A stretch of DNA of 64,000 nucleotides, from contig NZ_QHJF01000028.1 in the NCBI RefSeq assembly GCF_003259225.1, positions 40,120 to 104,119 on the forward strand, read 5' to 3'. Positions 1 through 9,197 of this stretch are shown here, piece after piece (positions within the stretch are counted from its first letter, which is position 1; every line of letters begins with the position of its first letter). Made by a program: the position numbers and the translations under genes. This DNA comes from Marinomonas arctica. Lineage in GTDB: Bacteria > Pseudomonadota > Gammaproteobacteria > Pseudomonadales > Marinomonadaceae. The notes under the pieces are model-generated. The model saw only the letters and a list, made by a program, of their open reading frames with translations. It did not search any database and was not told where the DNA came from.

Positions 1-1
1 G

Positions 2-1135
2 CTGATCAAGCAGACTTTGCTGCCAAAATACCCGAATGTGGATGGTGTGGTGGCACTGAACCATTCCTATGGTTGTGGTGTGGCGATCAATGCTCCGGGC
101 GCGATCGTGCCAATTCGGACGTTACAAAATATGGCGAAGAACCCCAATTTTGGTGGTGAAATCATGGTGATTGGTTTGGGCTGTGAAAAACTACAGCCTC
201 ATCGTTTGCTTGAGATTGATGATTCGCAAGCGGTGAATATTCTGCCTAATTCTGCGGCGGCGAAACGACTTGAAGACAGCATCGTGAGTTTGCAAGACGA
301 ATCACATCACGGCTTTCAAGATATGGTCGACCATATTATGGAGATGGCCGAAGAGCATCTTAAACGCTTAAATTTACGTCGTCGTGAGCCTTGTCCTATT
401 TCTGAGTTGGTTGTTGGGATGCAGTGCGGTGGCAGTGATGCGTTTTCTGGCATTACTGCAAACCCTGCTGTGGGTTATGCCTCGGATCTGATTGTGCGTG
501 CGGGTGGGTCGGTGATGTTTTCAGAAGTCACCGAAGTACGTGACGCGATTCATTTGTTAACCCCAAGAGCCGAAACCGTCGAAGTAGGCAAAGCCTTGCT
601 GCGTGAAATGCAGTGGTACGACGATTACCTCAATCAGGGGCAAGCGGACCGCAGTGCGAACACCACGCCGGGTAATAAAAAAGGCGGGTTAAATAATATT
701 GTAGAGAAGTCCTTAGGATCGATTACCAAGTCTGGTAATAGCCCAATTGTGGATGTGTTAAGCCCTGGAGAACGTATCCGTAAACGTGGTTTGAACTTCG
801 CGGCGACACCCGCCAGTGACTTTATATGCGGCACGCTTCAGTTTGCCTCTGGTATGAATGTGCAAGTTTTTACTACAGGGCGAGGAACACCTTACGGCTT
901 AGAAGTGGCGCCTGTGATTAAAGTGTCGACCAATAGTTCATTAGGGAATCGCTGGCATGATTTGATCGACATGGATGCTGGGCGCATGGCAACCAAGGAA
1001 ATCACGTTAGAAGAAGCGGGCTGGGAGTTGTTTCATCTGATATTGGATGTGGCAAGCGGACGCAAACAGGTGGCGGCTGACCGTTTAGGATTGCATAACG
1101 ATCTTGTGCTGTTTAACCCAGCCCCTGTGACTTAA
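2..1135 (+). CDS. garD: Galactarate dehydratase, 3' part (left edge of window)
   Basis: UxaA/GarD-family dehydratase that removes water from galactarate to give 5-dehydro-4-deoxy-D-glucarate. The frame is open to the left edge, so about 130-150 N-terminal residues of the roughly 520-residue family lie outside the window; the TTG at 17 is only an in-frame codon. Family features visible are the [10 protein letters not shown] segment near the left edge, [17 protein letters not shown], and the [19 protein letters not shown] block. It is followed after about 130 bp by kdgD, which consumes its product, so the two form a pathway unit. The family uses a ferrous ion. Function is well supported; galactarate rather than another aldarate is inferred from the neighbours. 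Confidence 0.9.
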   Translation: MIKQTLLPKYPNVDGVVALNHSYGCGVAINAPGAIVPIRTLQNMAKNPNFGGEIMVIGLGCEKLQPHRLLEIDDSQAVNILPNSAAAKRLEDSIVSLQDESHHGFQDMVDHIMEMAEEHLKRLNLRRREPCPISELVVGMQCGGSDAFSGITANPAVGYASDLIVRAGGSVMFSEVTEVRDAIHLLTPRAETVEVGKALLREMQWYDDYLNQGQADRSANTTPGNKKGGLNNIVEKSLGSITKSGNSPIVDVLSPGERIRKRGLNFAATPASDFICGTLQFASGMNVQVFTTGRGTPYGLEVAPVIKVSTNSSLGNRWHDLIDMDAGRMATKEITLEEAGWELFHLILDVASGRKQVAADRLGLHNDLVLFNPAPVT

Positions 1136-1183
1136 GCCGATACTATTATAAAAGCAAATTTGGCTTGTAATTCGTCTTTTTAG

Positions 1184-1201
1184 TTGTATGATGTATTACA
1201 A
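1184..1201. promoter_or_regulatory. Candidate GntR operator upstream of kdgD
   Basis: Inverted repeat TTGTA, 8-nt spacer, TACAA, about 65 bp before the kdgD start. FadR/FCD-type GntR regulators commonly bind short palindromes with a GT..AC core, and such a regulator is encoded at 3619 in the same cluster. A further TTGTAA lies just upstream near 1174. Binding is inferred only. Confidence 0.4.
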
Positions 1202-1263
1202 GTTATGTCAGAAATCTTCCGAACTAAGGAAGGTGTTATTAATATAATAAAGAGGAAAAAAGC

Positions 1264-2175
1264 ATGGCTTTTTCGGTTGAACAAATGAGATCAGCATTGA
1301 GCGACGGACTGTTGTCCTTTCCAGTAACGGATTTTGATGCGAATGGTAAATTTAACGCAGAGACATTCCGTCAACGCCTAGAGTCTTTTATCAAACATGG
1401 CGTGTCTTCTATTTTTGTGGCGGGTGGTACGGGGGAGTTCTTTTCTCTCGACGAAGACGACTATCGTCAAATTGTTGAGCTGTCTGTTGCGACCGTAAAA
1501 GGCCGTGTTCCAGTTATTGCATCGGCGGGCCGCAGCGTTTCTGATGCTAAGAAGTTTGTAGCGATTGCCGATGAAGCTGGCTGTGACGGTATTTTGTTGA
1601 TGCCTCCTTTTCTAACAGAATGCCCTGAAGACGGTATTGTTGAGTACGCTAGCCAAATCATGGCCTCTAGCAAAACACATTTTATTTATTACAACCGTGG
1701 TAATGGCATTCTGACCGCTGAAAGTGTGAAAGCCTTGGCGGCAGCGAACCCCAATATGGTGGCGCTAAAAGATGGCGTGGGTAACATCGCGGCATTGAAC
1801 GATACGATTAAAACCGTCGGTGATCGTTTGGTGTACATAGGTGGTGTACCAACGGCGGAAATTTTCGCTGAAGCCTATTTGTCGATTGGCGTGAATACTT
1901 ATTCTTCTGCGGTCTTTAACTTTATGCCAGAAATGGCCAACAAGTTCTACAAAGCGCTGCGTGCAGGAGATCAGGCGGTGGTGACGGCAATCATTAAAGA
2001 TTTCTTTATCCCATTCTGCCGTTTGCGTGATCGCAAAAAAGGCTATGCCGTGAGCCTAATTAAAGCGGGCACCACCTTGATGGGTCACACGGCTGGTAAT
2101 GTGCGTGCACCACTCACTATGCCGACAGCAGGTGAAGTGGCGGAGTTAGAAGCAATTATTAAGAAAAACTCTTGA
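1264..2175 (+). CDS. kdgD: 5-dehydro-4-deoxyglucarate dehydratase
   Basis: DHDPS/NAL-superfamily TIM barrel of 303 residues, the usual size. It dehydrates and decarboxylates 5-dehydro-4-deoxy-D-glucarate to 2,5-dioxopentanoate, the product of both garD and gudD. The Schiff-base lysine is K169 in VALKDGVGN and the catalytic tyrosine lies in YYNRGNG near 142-143; GGTGEF at 54-59 is the substrate-carboxylate loop. The start is set by AAAGAGG about 9 nt upstream. A weak terminator-like hairpin separates it from gudD. Cytoplasmic; the assignment is firm because upstream and downstream pathway enzymes flank it. Confidence 0.95.
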   Translation: MAFSVEQMRSALSDGLLSFPVTDFDANGKFNAETFRQRLESFIKHGVSSIFVAGGTGEFFSLDEDDYRQIVELSVATVKGRVPVIASAGRSVSDAKKFVAIADEAGCDGILLMPPFLTECPEDGIVEYASQIMASSKTHFIYYNRGNGILTAESVKALAAANPNMVALKDGVGNIAALNDTIKTVGDRLVYIGGVPTAEIFAEAYLSIGVNTYSSAVFNFMPEMANKFYKALRAGDQAVVTAIIKDFFIPFCRLRDRKKGYAVSLIKAGTTLMGHTAGNVRAPLTMPTAGEVAELEAIIKKNS

Positions 2176-2182
2176 TACCTTA

Positions 2183-2222
2183 GAGAAGGTTAGGTCGGAT
2201 AGCCTCACCTTCTCATTTTTTT
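2183..2222 (+). terminator. Hairpin with T tract after kdgD
   Basis: GAGAAGG (2183-2189) pairs with CCTTCTC (2208-2214) and is followed by ATTTTTTT. It lies only 20 bp before gudD, so it may act as a partial terminator or mRNA-stabilising hairpin that lowers gudD relative to kdgD. Confidence 0.6.
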
Positions 2223-2242
2223 ACAAGGCAGAGATTCGCATT

Positions 2243-3568
2243 ATGTTTACAACAATAAAAAAGATGCAGGTAATACCCGTTGCTGGCTACGATAGTTTTT
2301 TACTGAATCTAAGTGGCGGACATGCACCTTGGTTTATTCGTACAGTGGTGGTACTGGAAGATAACGACGGCAATATCGGCTTAGGTGAAGTGCCAGCGAC
2401 GGATAAAATTATTTCTACACTTGAAGAGTGCCGCGTGCTGGTTGAAGGCAAAAACGTAGGTAAGTGGAAAAGTATTATCAGCGATGTGCGCAGCGCGACA
2501 TCCGGTAAAGCGGATGATGTTCGCGGTAATCAAACCTTCGATTTAAGAACCGCAGTGCATGTCATTACGGCGATTGAATCGGCACTACTCGATTTGGCAG
2601 GCCAGAATATGGGCTTACCTGTTGTTGATTTACTGGGTCAATATGGCAAGCAGCGTGACGAAGTCGAAGCATTAGGTTACTTGTTTTTCCTTGGCGACCG
2701 CACCAAAACAAATTTGCCTTACCCAACCTATGATAACCCAGTAGATGATTGGGATCGGGTTCGTGGTCTAGAAGCCGTCACACCAGAATCCATTGCGACA
2801 TTGGCGAAAGCCGCTTATGCACGATACGGTTTCAAAGATTTTAAATTAAAAGGCGGCGTCTTGGACGGTCATCAAGAAGCCGAATGTATTGCGGCTTTGT
2901 ACGAGGCTTTTCCAGATGCGCGTTTAACGCTGGATCCAAATGGCGCGTGGACGCTGGATCAAGCGGTTGAATACTTGACGCCAGTGAAGCATATGTTGAG
3001 TTACGCAGAAGACCCTTGTGGTCAAGAAGGCGCGTGGTCTGGCCGCGAAACCATGTCGGAATTCAAACGTAGAACAGGTCTGAAAACCGCGACAAATATG
3101 ATTGCGACGGATTGGAAGCAGCTGAAAAACGCTGTGCGTCTTGATTCGGTTGATATTCCACTTGCCGACTGTCATTTCTGGACCATGCAAGGTGCGGTTG
3201 CCGTGGGCGAACTCTGCAATGAGTGGGGCATGACATGGGGTTCTCACAGTAATAACCATTTTGATATTTCGCTCGCAATGATGACGCATGTTGCGGCCGC
3301 TTGCCCCGGTGAAGTGACCGCGATTGATACTCATTGGATTTGGCAAGATGGTCAACGAGTGACAAAAGCACCGTTAACAATCCGTGGCGGTAAAATTACT
3401 GTGCCAACGAAACCGGGCTTAGGCATTGAATTGGATCGTGAAAAGCTGATGGAAGCCCATGCGCTGTATAAAACGCTTACCCTAGGTCAGCGTGATGACA
3501 GCTTGGCGATGCAGTTCTTGATTCCTGGCTGGACGTTTAATGCCAAAAAACCAGCGCTTGTTAGATAA
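2243..3568 (+). CDS. gudD: Glucarate dehydratase
   Basis: Enolase-superfamily glucarate dehydratase, 441 residues (about 445 is usual). It converts D-glucarate, and in this family often L-idarate, to 5-dehydro-4-deoxy-D-glucarate, feeding KdgD. The N-terminal capping domain covers about 1-130. The barrel carries the KxK motif (K201, K203), metal ligands D231 and E256, N285, and the catalytic histidine in SHSNNH (about 335-339). It follows kdgD by about 67 bp and precedes the GntR gene. A second, more diverged enolase-family copy lies on the opposite strand at 7696-8967; this one is closer to classical GudD. Confidence 0.93.
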   Translation: MFTTIKKMQVIPVAGYDSFLLNLSGGHAPWFIRTVVVLEDNDGNIGLGEVPATDKIISTLEECRVLVEGKNVGKWKSIISDVRSATSGKADDVRGNQTFDLRTAVHVITAIESALLDLAGQNMGLPVVDLLGQYGKQRDEVEALGYLFFLGDRTKTNLPYPTYDNPVDDWDRVRGLEAVTPESIATLAKAAYARYGFKDFKLKGGVLDGHQEAECIAALYEAFPDARLTLDPNGAWTLDQAVEYLTPVKHMLSYAEDPCGQEGAWSGRETMSEFKRRTGLKTATNMIATDWKQLKNAVRLDSVDIPLADCHFWTMQGAVAVGELCNEWGMTWGSHSNNHFDISLAMMTHVAAACPGEVTAIDTHWIWQDGQRVTKAPLTIRGGKITVPTKPGLGIELDREKLMEAHALYKTLTLGQRDDSLAMQFLIPGWTFNAKKPALVR

Positions 3569-3618
3569 GTGGCACTGGGGTAATGTTCTGGGTTTTAGAA
3601 TAAACGGCGCAATAAGAT

Positions 3619-4383
3619 ATGGATAGGGTGAAAACAGTGGCTAAATCACTACAAATAGAACGAGTAGGCAAAGGCGATAGCTTGGCAAGCAATGTTGCAA
3701 AACAGCTTGAAAAGCAAATTTCGGCTGGGCACATTTCTGTGGGAGATAAATTGCCGACAGAAAATGCGTTATGCGATCTATTTGGCGTGAGTCGAACTGT
3801 TATTCGAGAAGCCATCACTCAGCTGAAATCGTTAGGCTTGGTGGAGACAAAACGCGGTGTGGGTACGACTGTGATTCGTGCTCAATCAAGCGAGACCTTA
3901 TTTGCTTATCGAATCGATCCTACGGCGATTGCCGATATTCTACATATCTTAGAAATGCGCTTGAGCGTGGAAACAACGGCTTGTGAATTGGCGGCGTTGC
4001 GTCGTTCAGACGAAGACGTTGCCATCCTTGAGAAGCATTTCAATGAGTTTGACGAGGCATTAAGCCGTGGCGAATTGGCCAGAAAAGAAGATTACGCTTT
4101 TCATTTGGCGATTTGCACCGCGACTCGTAACCCTTTCCTTAAACAGTTTTATGAGCAGTTTAATAAGAACGTTATCCCCAGAGCAAAATTAATAAACACA
4201 AACTTGAAGCAGGTGGCGACAGACGAATATTTGCGCCGCATTCGATCAGAGCATCTTGAAATACTCACTTGCATCAAAAACCAAGATGCAGAAGGTGCAA
4301 AGCAGGCCATGCATAATCATTTGTATCGTGCCTACCATCTGTACGAACGCTACCAGAGCGATAACAAGTTTGATCTAGAATAA
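3619..4383 (+). CDS. GntR-family (FadR/FCD) regulator of hexarate genes
   Basis: Transcription factor of 254 residues with an N-terminal winged helix (about 18-82; motif FGVSRTVIREA) and a C-terminal FCD effector domain (about 105-235) carrying the histidines expected for a metal/ligand site (FHLAICTATRNPF and MHNHLYRAY). It sits between gudD and the dioxovalerate dehydrogenase, so it most likely senses an aldarate or pathway intermediate and represses this cluster; the palindrome at 1184-1201 is a candidate target. The effector cannot be read from sequence. A second FCD regulator at 12618 occupies the equivalent place in the eroded duplicate block. Confidence 0.87.
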   Translation: MDRVKTVAKSLQIERVGKGDSLASNVAKQLEKQISAGHISVGDKLPTENALCDLFGVSRTVIREAITQLKSLGLVETKRGVGTTVIRAQSSETLFAYRIDPTAIADILHILEMRLSVETTACELAALRRSDEDVAILEKHFNEFDEALSRGELARKEDYAFHLAICTATRNPFLKQFYEQFNKNVIPRAKLINTNLKQVATDEYLRRIRSEHLEILTCIKNQDAEGAKQAMHNHLYRAYHLYERYQSDNKFDLE

Positions 4384-4387
4384 CGTA

Positions 4388-4420
4388 TTAAAAGTGAGTT
4401 TGGCTCACTTTTAATTTTCG
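4388..4420 (+). terminator. Hairpin after the GntR gene
   Basis: TTAAAAGTGAG pairs exactly with CTCACTTTTAA around a 5-nt loop; the following TTTTC tail is short. It lies 20 bp before the next gene, so it may be leaky. Confidence 0.6.
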
Positions 4421-4439
4421 ATAAAACTGAGGGGGAAAC

Positions 4440-6026
4440 ATGGATACGAAAGGGCTTCTTAAAGGCACTTTATTGGTAGCCGGTAACGATATTACGGGGA
4501 CTCAACCAGCCATTCACGCAATTAATCCTGCTACTAACGAAACGCTAGAGCCTGCGTATCATGGCGGTACCAAAGCGGACGTTGAGCAAGCTGTCAGTGC
4601 GGCATGGCGAGCATTTGATGCCTATCGATCCATCAGTACAGAAAAACGTGCGGCTTTTTTAGAATGCATTGCCGATGAAATTCTAGCGCTCGGTGATGTG
4701 TTGGTAGAGCGTGCTATGGCGGAATCGGGTTTGCCCAAAGCGCGTATCGAAGGTGAGCGTGGCCGCACTATGGGTCAATTACGTTTGTTTGCAGGCGTGG
4801 TTCGTTTGGGCAAAGCGACCGATGCTCGCATTGATCCTGCTATGCCAGATCGCACGCCATTGCCTCGTTCTGATTTGCGTTTCCAAAAAATTGCCTTAGG
4901 TCCAGTGGCGGTTTTTGGTGCAAGTAACTTCCCGTTGGCTTTCTCTGTTGCGGGTGGCGATACCGCGTCGGCATTGGCGGCGGGCTGTCCGGTTGTTGTA
5001 AAAGCACATTCTGCTCATCCTGGTACGTCTGAACTGGTGGGTCGTGCTGTTACGGCTGCGGTGAAAAAGTGCGGTCTGCCTGCTGGTGTGTTTTCTCTCT
5101 TGTATGGTTCTGGTCGTGAAATCGGCAGTGCTTTAGTGGCGCACTCTTCGATTAAAGCCGTGGGTTTTACAGGGTCTCGTAGTGGCGGTGTCGCACTGAT
5201 GAACATCGCGGCAAATCGCCCGGAGCCTATTCCTGTTTATGCCGAAATGAGCAGTATTAACCCTGTCTTTATCATGCCGAATAAATTGACGAATGACGCT
5301 CCAGCTGTTGCAAAGGGTTTTGTTGCTTCACTTGCCATGGGCGCAGGCCAATTCTGTACAAACCCAGGCATGGTTGTGCTGTTGAAAGGCGAAGCGGCGG
5401 ATCGCTTTAAAGCAACGGTTGCCAGCGAAGTGCAAGCTTTGGGTACGCAAACCATGTTAACACCGGGTATTTACCAAGCGTATTGTGACGGTGTTGAGAA
5501 GCTGAATAATAATTCAGCAACACAACTTTTGGCGAAAGGTAATGACAGTGATCAACCAAACCAGTGTTGTCCACATGTGTTTGCTACCAGTGCGAAAGCT
5601 TTCTTGGCTGATGCGTCGATGGAAGACGAAGTATTTGGTTCAACGTCTTTGATCATCGAATGCGATACTTTAGAAGAATATAAAGTGGTGGCTGAGCACT
5701 TAGAAGGTCAGTTGACCGCCACGGTGCAAATGTCAGATGCGGATGTGGAAGCCGTTCGAGCTTTGTTACCAACGTTAGAGCGTAAAGTCGGTCGCATCCT
5801 ATGCAATGGCTACCCAACTGGCGTCGAAGTGTGTCATTCCATGGTACATGGCGGTCCTTTCCCTGCGACATCCGATAGTCGTTCAACGTCTGTTGGTAGT
5901 GCGGCGATTGATCGCTTCCTACGACCAGTGTGTTACCAAGACTTTCCTAGCTCATTGATTCCAGACGCTATTCAAGATAAGAATCCTTTGAATGTGCCGC
6001 AATTGGTGGATGGAAAGTTTAACTAA
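4440..6026 (+). CDS. 2,5-dioxovalerate (alpha-ketoglutaric semialdehyde) dehydrogenase
   Basis: NAD(P)-dependent aldehyde dehydrogenase of 528 residues that oxidises 2,5-dioxopentanoate, the KdgD product, to 2-oxoglutarate and so ends the pathway in the TCA cycle. The catalytic cysteine is C306 in GQFCTNPG, the general base is E269 in YAEMSS, and N163 in GASNFP plus K188 match the cofactor site. Length and the C-terminal segment ending VDGKFN fit the KGSADH-III type found beside kdgD. The start has GAGGGGGAAAC directly before ATG. The last 15 or so codons recur at 13355-13408 as the relic of a second copy. Confidence 0.9.
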   Translation: MDTKGLLKGTLLVAGNDITGTQPAIHAINPATNETLEPAYHGGTKADVEQAVSAAWRAFDAYRSISTEKRAAFLECIADEILALGDVLVERAMAESGLPKARIEGERGRTMGQLRLFAGVVRLGKATDARIDPAMPDRTPLPRSDLRFQKIALGPVAVFGASNFPLAFSVAGGDTASALAAGCPVVVKAHSAHPGTSELVGRAVTAAVKKCGLPAGVFSLLYGSGREIGSALVAHSSIKAVGFTGSRSGGVALMNIAANRPEPIPVYAEMSSINPVFIMPNKLTNDAPAVAKGFVASLAMGAGQFCTNPGMVVLLKGEAADRFKATVASEVQALGTQTMLTPGIYQAYCDGVEKLNNNSATQLLAKGNDSDQPNQCCPHVFATSAKAFLADASMEDEVFGSTSLIIECDTLEEYKVVAEHLEGQLTATVQMSDADVEAVRALLPTLERKVGRILCNGYPTGVEVCHSMVHGGPFPATSDSRSTSVGSAAIDRFLRPVCYQDFPSSLIPDAIQDKNPLNVPQLVDGKFN

Positions 6027-6060
6027 GTCACACTTATTAAGCTCCAATTCTTGCTATTTC

Positions 6061-6087
6061 AAGGGGTACTTCGGTGCCCCTTTTTAT
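6061..6087 (+). terminator. Intrinsic terminator with UUCG loop
   Basis: A 9-bp stem (AAGGGGTAC with GTGCCCCTT, one G-T pair) closes on a TTCG tetraloop and runs into TTTTT. It ends the dehydrogenase transcript and excludes an upstream GTG start for the AEC carrier, which would lie inside the stem. Confidence 0.85.
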
Positions 6088-6115
6088 TTGTTGCTGTGCT
6101 ATTTGGGAGAGATCG

Positions 6116-7054
6116 ATGGAAGTGACTGCTTTTATGGCTATTTTGGATGTGTCCATCCCCGTTTTATTACTGATAGTGGTCGGGGCTTTTCTGCGTAATC
6201 GAGGCGTCATTGATGACAGCTTTGTAGCTTCTGGCTCGCGTTTTGTCTTTGCAGTCGGCATGCCTACGCTACTCTTTTTTAGCATGCTTGGGGCGAGTCC
6301 GAGTAATTTAATGTCATGGCAAATGCCGCTTTTTTTTGCGGTAGGTATACTGCTTACCTTTGGTTTCGCATGGTGGTTGTCAGGCCGTGTGAAGGTGTCA
6401 GAACACGAGCGTGGCATCTTTATCCAAATAGCCTTTCGAGGTAATACCGGTGTTTTTAGTTTGGCTCTTGTGGTCAACATGTTTGGTGACGAAGGCGTCG
6501 TAATAGGCGGTGTTTTGGCCAGTATCACCTCTGTGATGTTTAACGTGTTGGCAGAAATTGCGTTATCTCGATTTCAAAAAGACCATACTATTAGCCATAA
6601 AGCACTGCTTGGCACTATTATGCGCAACCCAATGATTATTGGTGTGGTGGCTGGCATTATCGTGAATTTCATCGGCTTACCGATTCCGAGCCAAGTGGTT
6701 ACCACAGGTAAATATCTAGGTAGTGTGACACTGCCCTTGGCGTTGTTATGTATTGGCGGCTCGTTGGCTACCAGTCGCTTTATTTTGCCGTGCCGTATTT
6801 CGTTAGCGATTGCCGTGAAAGTTTTTCTTAGCCCCGTGATTTTAACTTGCTTAGCTGCGTTACTAGGCTTTTCAGAACACGAGCAGCTGTATCTTTTCTT
6901 ATTCTTTGGAGCACCCGTTGCGGCGTCAGCCTACGTCGTTTCTGTGGCGCATGGCAGTAACGGCAAAGTAACGGCTAATGCCATTGCTACATCTACCTTA
7001 GTTGGCTCGCTGGTGATCGTATTTGTCACGCCAGTGCTGCTTGCGATACTTTAA
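6116..7054 (+). CDS. AEC-family transporter (auxin efflux carrier type)
   Basis: Integral membrane protein of 312 residues with about ten hydrophobic segments and the split between two five-helix halves typical of AEC carriers (MleP/YfdV-like). Bacterial members move organic acids such as malate; here an aldarate or related acid is a reasonable guess from position. The ATG at 6116 is chosen because GGGAGAG lies 5-7 nt upstream and the longer frame begins inside a terminator. The region FIQIAFRGNTGVFSLALVVN is nearly identical in the paralogue at 13486-14424. Direction of transport is unknown. Confidence 0.85.
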   Translation: MEVTAFMAILDVSIPVLLLIVVGAFLRNRGVIDDSFVASGSRFVFAVGMPTLLFFSMLGASPSNLMSWQMPLFFAVGILLTFGFAWWLSGRVKVSEHERGIFIQIAFRGNTGVFSLALVVNMFGDEGVVIGGVLASITSVMFNVLAEIALSRFQKDHTISHKALLGTIMRNPMIIGVVAGIIVNFIGLPIPSQVVTTGKYLGSVTLPLALLCIGGSLATSRFILPCRISLAIAVKVFLSPVILTCLAALLGFSEHEQLYLFLFFGAPVAASAYVVSVAHGSNGKVTANAIATSTLVGSLVIVFVTPVLLAIL

Positions 7055-7076
7055 ACGGATAGAAGGAAATTATTAC

Positions 7077-7582
7077 ATGAGTAAAATCGATGTATTAGTC
7101 GTTTGGCCAAACAGGCCAGAGCAAATGCAAATACTGGCAGATACTTATGAATTGCATCGTTACGACCAGGCTTCTGTGGAAGAAAAAGCCGCCATGATCG
7201 ATGCTGTCGGCGACAAGATACGTGCGGTGGCAAAAGACGTGGATGTTTTGGCGCCGGTCATTCCCGGTGGTCCAGCGACAGAAGGCTTAATTAGCCGTGA
7301 GGTTTTGAGCGCGTTGGGTGAAAACAGCTACTTTATCAATGTTTTGATGAAAAAGCGTTAGTTGACTTGCTTGAACAGCGCGCGATCAAAGGTGCGGGTT
7401 TGGATGTATTTGTGGACGAACCTAATGTTCCTAAAGCACTATTGTATATGGATCACGTGGTTTTGCAGTCTCACTGTGCCAGCGGCACTTATGAAACGCG
7501 TGCTGCAATGGCGCAATTGGTAGTGGATAATCTCGCTGCATATTTTGCAGATAAAGCACTGCTTACTCCTGTTATTTATTGA
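7077..7582 (+). pseudogene. D-isomer-specific 2-hydroxyacid dehydrogenase, doubly deleted remnant
   Basis: The first 50 residues (to about DKIRAV) and the last 120 (VIPGGPATEGLI, then AIKGAGLDVFVDEPNVP to LLTPVIY) match the ends of glyoxylate/hydroxypyruvate reductase-type dehydrogenases of about 310 residues. The central NAD-binding domain with its GxGxxG motif is missing without loss of frame near 7230. A second short deletion near 7345 removes the ARG.. motif after INV and shifts the frame, giving a stop at 7359; the tail continues in another frame as DEKALVDLLEQR. AGAAGGAAAT precedes the ATG. It cannot make an active enzyme. It probably once reduced an acid product of the cluster. Confidence 0.85.
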
Positions 7583-7598
7583 TTTCCTAGATAGAAAA

Positions 7599-7626
7599 GC
7601 TCGAATTTCCAGTGGAAAATTCGAGC
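7599..7626. other. Hairpin between convergent genes
   Basis: GCTCGAATTTTCC-type inverted repeat (7599-7610 with 7614-7626) and a 3-nt loop but no T tract. It lies just after the pseudogene stop and may have been its 3' hairpin. Confidence 0.45.
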
Positions 7627-7653
7627 AAACTAGGACATAACTCTTGCCTTAAC

Positions 7654-7691
7654 GATGATCCTCTAAGTAAATAAGACCTTAGAGGATCATC
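7654..7691 (-). terminator. Strong 13-bp hairpin downstream of the second dehydratase gene
   Basis: GATGATCCTCTAA (7654-7666) pairs perfectly with TTAGAGGATCATC (7679-7691) around a 12-nt loop, immediately beyond the stop of the minus-strand dehydratase gene. The T tract is poor, so termination or 3'-end protection are both possible. Confidence 0.6.
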
Positions 7692-7695
7692 CTCT

Positions 7696-8967
7696 TTAGA
7701 AACGTGGTACGGTCCCTTTCCAGTCTGGTTGGTACTTACGCATTTCTGAAACGTCATCACGGGCACGAATACCACAGTTTTCGTAGTTTTTAGCTAGCAC
7801 TGCCAAGGCATCTCGGTCCAATTCCACACCTAAGCCCGGTTTATCAGGGACCACGACAGCACCATTTTTGAATGGGATCTTACCGCCGACAATGACTTCC
7901 TCTTCTTGCCAAGGGTAATGTGTGTCACAAGCGTACGTTAGGTTATCAATCGCTGCGGCTGCGTGAGTCATGGCCATTAAGCTGATGCCTAAGTGAGAGT
8001 TGGAGTGCATCGATAAGCCGATATCCCATGTTTTGCACAGTTGTGCCAGTTCTTGTGTGGCTCTTAGGCCGCCCCAGTAATGGTGATCCGACAAAATGAC
8101 TTGCACCGAATCCAGCTCGATGGCCTTTGGAATGTCAAAGAATCCAATGACATACATATTGGTCGCTAATGGAATGTCGGTCATGGCGCTTACTTGTCCC
8201 ATGGCTTCTTGGCCGTGGGCAGGGTCTTCTAAATATTGCAGTAGTCCATTGCCAAATTTGTCTAATAAGCGCTTGGTGGTTTCAACCGTCCAGCCACCGT
8301 TTGGGTCAATACGCAGCGGTACATCTGGGAAGGCTTCACGCAGTGCTTCCAGAGCTTCGATCTCTTTTTCTGGCTCGAACACGCCTGCTTTTAGTTTGAT
8401 CGATTGGAAGCCGTATTGATCAATCATCTTTTTCGCTTGCGCAACGATTTGCTCTGGTGTTATCGCTTCGCCCCAAGTATCTACCCATGGATCATTGGTA
8501 AAGCCATGGCGTTCAAACTTGTAGAATAAATATGCACTGTAGGCGACTTCATTGCGTACTTTGCCGCCTAATAAATCACACACAGGACGGTCTGTAATCT
8601 TGCCCATCAGGTCTAAGCAAGCCACTTCGAAGGCAGAAAAAATGCGTGGCACTGTAGTTGCACCCAATGTACCTGGGGCGATGTCTAGCCCTGAATTTGG
8701 ATCGGGTAGAGTGACAACGGATTCAATTTTGTTTCGGATCGCATTGACATTGAAAACATCCATACCCAAAAGATGTGGCGCGACTTGGCGCAATTGGCTG
8801 ATTGTCTGTTCGTCGCCATAACTTTCGCCTAAACCGTAATTACCGTCTTCGGTTTTTATTTCAATAATGGTGCGCAAGGCCCAAGCTTCATGAACGCCAT
8901 AAACATTGAGTAGTGGAGGATCGCGGAACGCAATAGGCGTAATTTCAATTTGTTTAATACGTGACAT
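7696..8967 (-). CDS. Second glucarate-dehydratase-like enolase-superfamily enzyme
   Basis: 423-residue acid-sugar dehydratase of the glucarate dehydratase subgroup. Conserved sites are KLK (about K195/K197), RIDPNGGW (metal Asp), LEDPAHGQ (metal Glu), ATNMYV, and SMHSNSHLGIS carrying the catalytic His. It is clearly diverged from the GudD at 2243 and lacks that copy's longer insertions, so it may prefer a different hexarate or have GudX-like low activity. It is last in a minus-strand run with a TRAP transporter and a tiny membrane peptide, linking its substrate to that importer. AGGAGATAACTGT precedes ATG. Confidence 0.85.
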   Translation of the reverse strand: MSRIKQIEITPIAFRDPPLLNVYGVHEAWALRTIIEIKTEDGNYGLGESYGDEQTISQLRQVAPHLLGMDVFNVNAIRNKIESVVTLPDPNSGLDIAPGTLGATTVPRIFSAFEVACLDLMGKITDRPVCDLLGGKVRNEVAYSAYLFYKFERHGFTNDPWVDTWGEAITPEQIVAQAKKMIDQYGFQSIKLKAGVFEPEKEIEALEALREAFPDVPLRIDPNGGWTVETTKRLLDKFGNGLLQYLEDPAHGQEAMGQVSAMTDIPLATNMYVIGFFDIPKAIELDSVQVILSDHHYWGGLRATQELAQLCKTWDIGLSMHSNSHLGISLMAMTHAAAAIDNLTYACDTHYPWQEEEVIVGGKIPFKNGAVVVPDKPGLGVELDRDALAVLAKNYENCGIRARDDVSEMRKYQPDWKGTVPRF

Positions 8968-8994
8968 ACAGTTATCTCCTGAGAAAAGGGAGTC

Positions 8995-9021
8995 TTATCG
9001 ATGGCTTTTTGCCATCAATAA
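8995..9021 (-). other. Intra-operon hairpin before the second dehydratase gene
   Basis: TTATTGATGGC pairs with GCCATCGATAA around AAAAA on the minus strand (one G-T pair), 30 bp upstream of the dehydratase start. No T run follows. It may be a processing or stability element between the transporter and enzyme genes. Confidence 0.45.
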
Positions 9022-9059
9022 GAAGGTTAAAAAATGTAAATGGTTAATATCCTAAAGCG

Positions 9060-9182
9060 CTAGGCAAAACCTGCGGCTAGAGCAAACATACAGACGATTA
9101 GAATGGTGGCAACAATGCCCCCCGCAATCCAAGGTGCAACGCCATAACGGTCAATTTCAGACTGATTATCGTGACCAATCAT
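9060..9182 (-). CDS. 40-residue single-span membrane peptide in TRAP operon
   Basis: Small frame from ATG at 9182 to TAG at 9060, with AGGAGA 5 nt upstream, an excellent ribosome site. The peptide has a polar N-terminus (about 16 residues with D, E, R, Y) and then one hydrophobic span of about 22 residues ending GFA, so it is probably a single-pass inner membrane protein with its N-terminus inside. It lies 15 bp after the TRAP permease stop and before the dehydratase gene in the same orientation. I do not recognise a named family. It could assist the TRAP permease, which already contains its own DctQ part. Confidence 0.65.
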   Translation of the reverse strand: MIGHDNQSEIDRYGVAPWIAGGIVATILIVCMFALAAGFA

Positions 9183-9197
9183 AAAGATTCTCCTAGG

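Noticed and set aside
2924..3380. Two long antisense frames within gudD
   Set aside because: They lie fully inside a strongly conserved enolase-family gene, have no ribosome site and no protein-like features; they are mirror frames.
6074..6115. Upstream GTG start extending the first AEC carrier by 14 residues
   Set aside because: The codon lies within the right arm of a UUCG-loop terminator, and a good ribosome site exists for ATG 6116.
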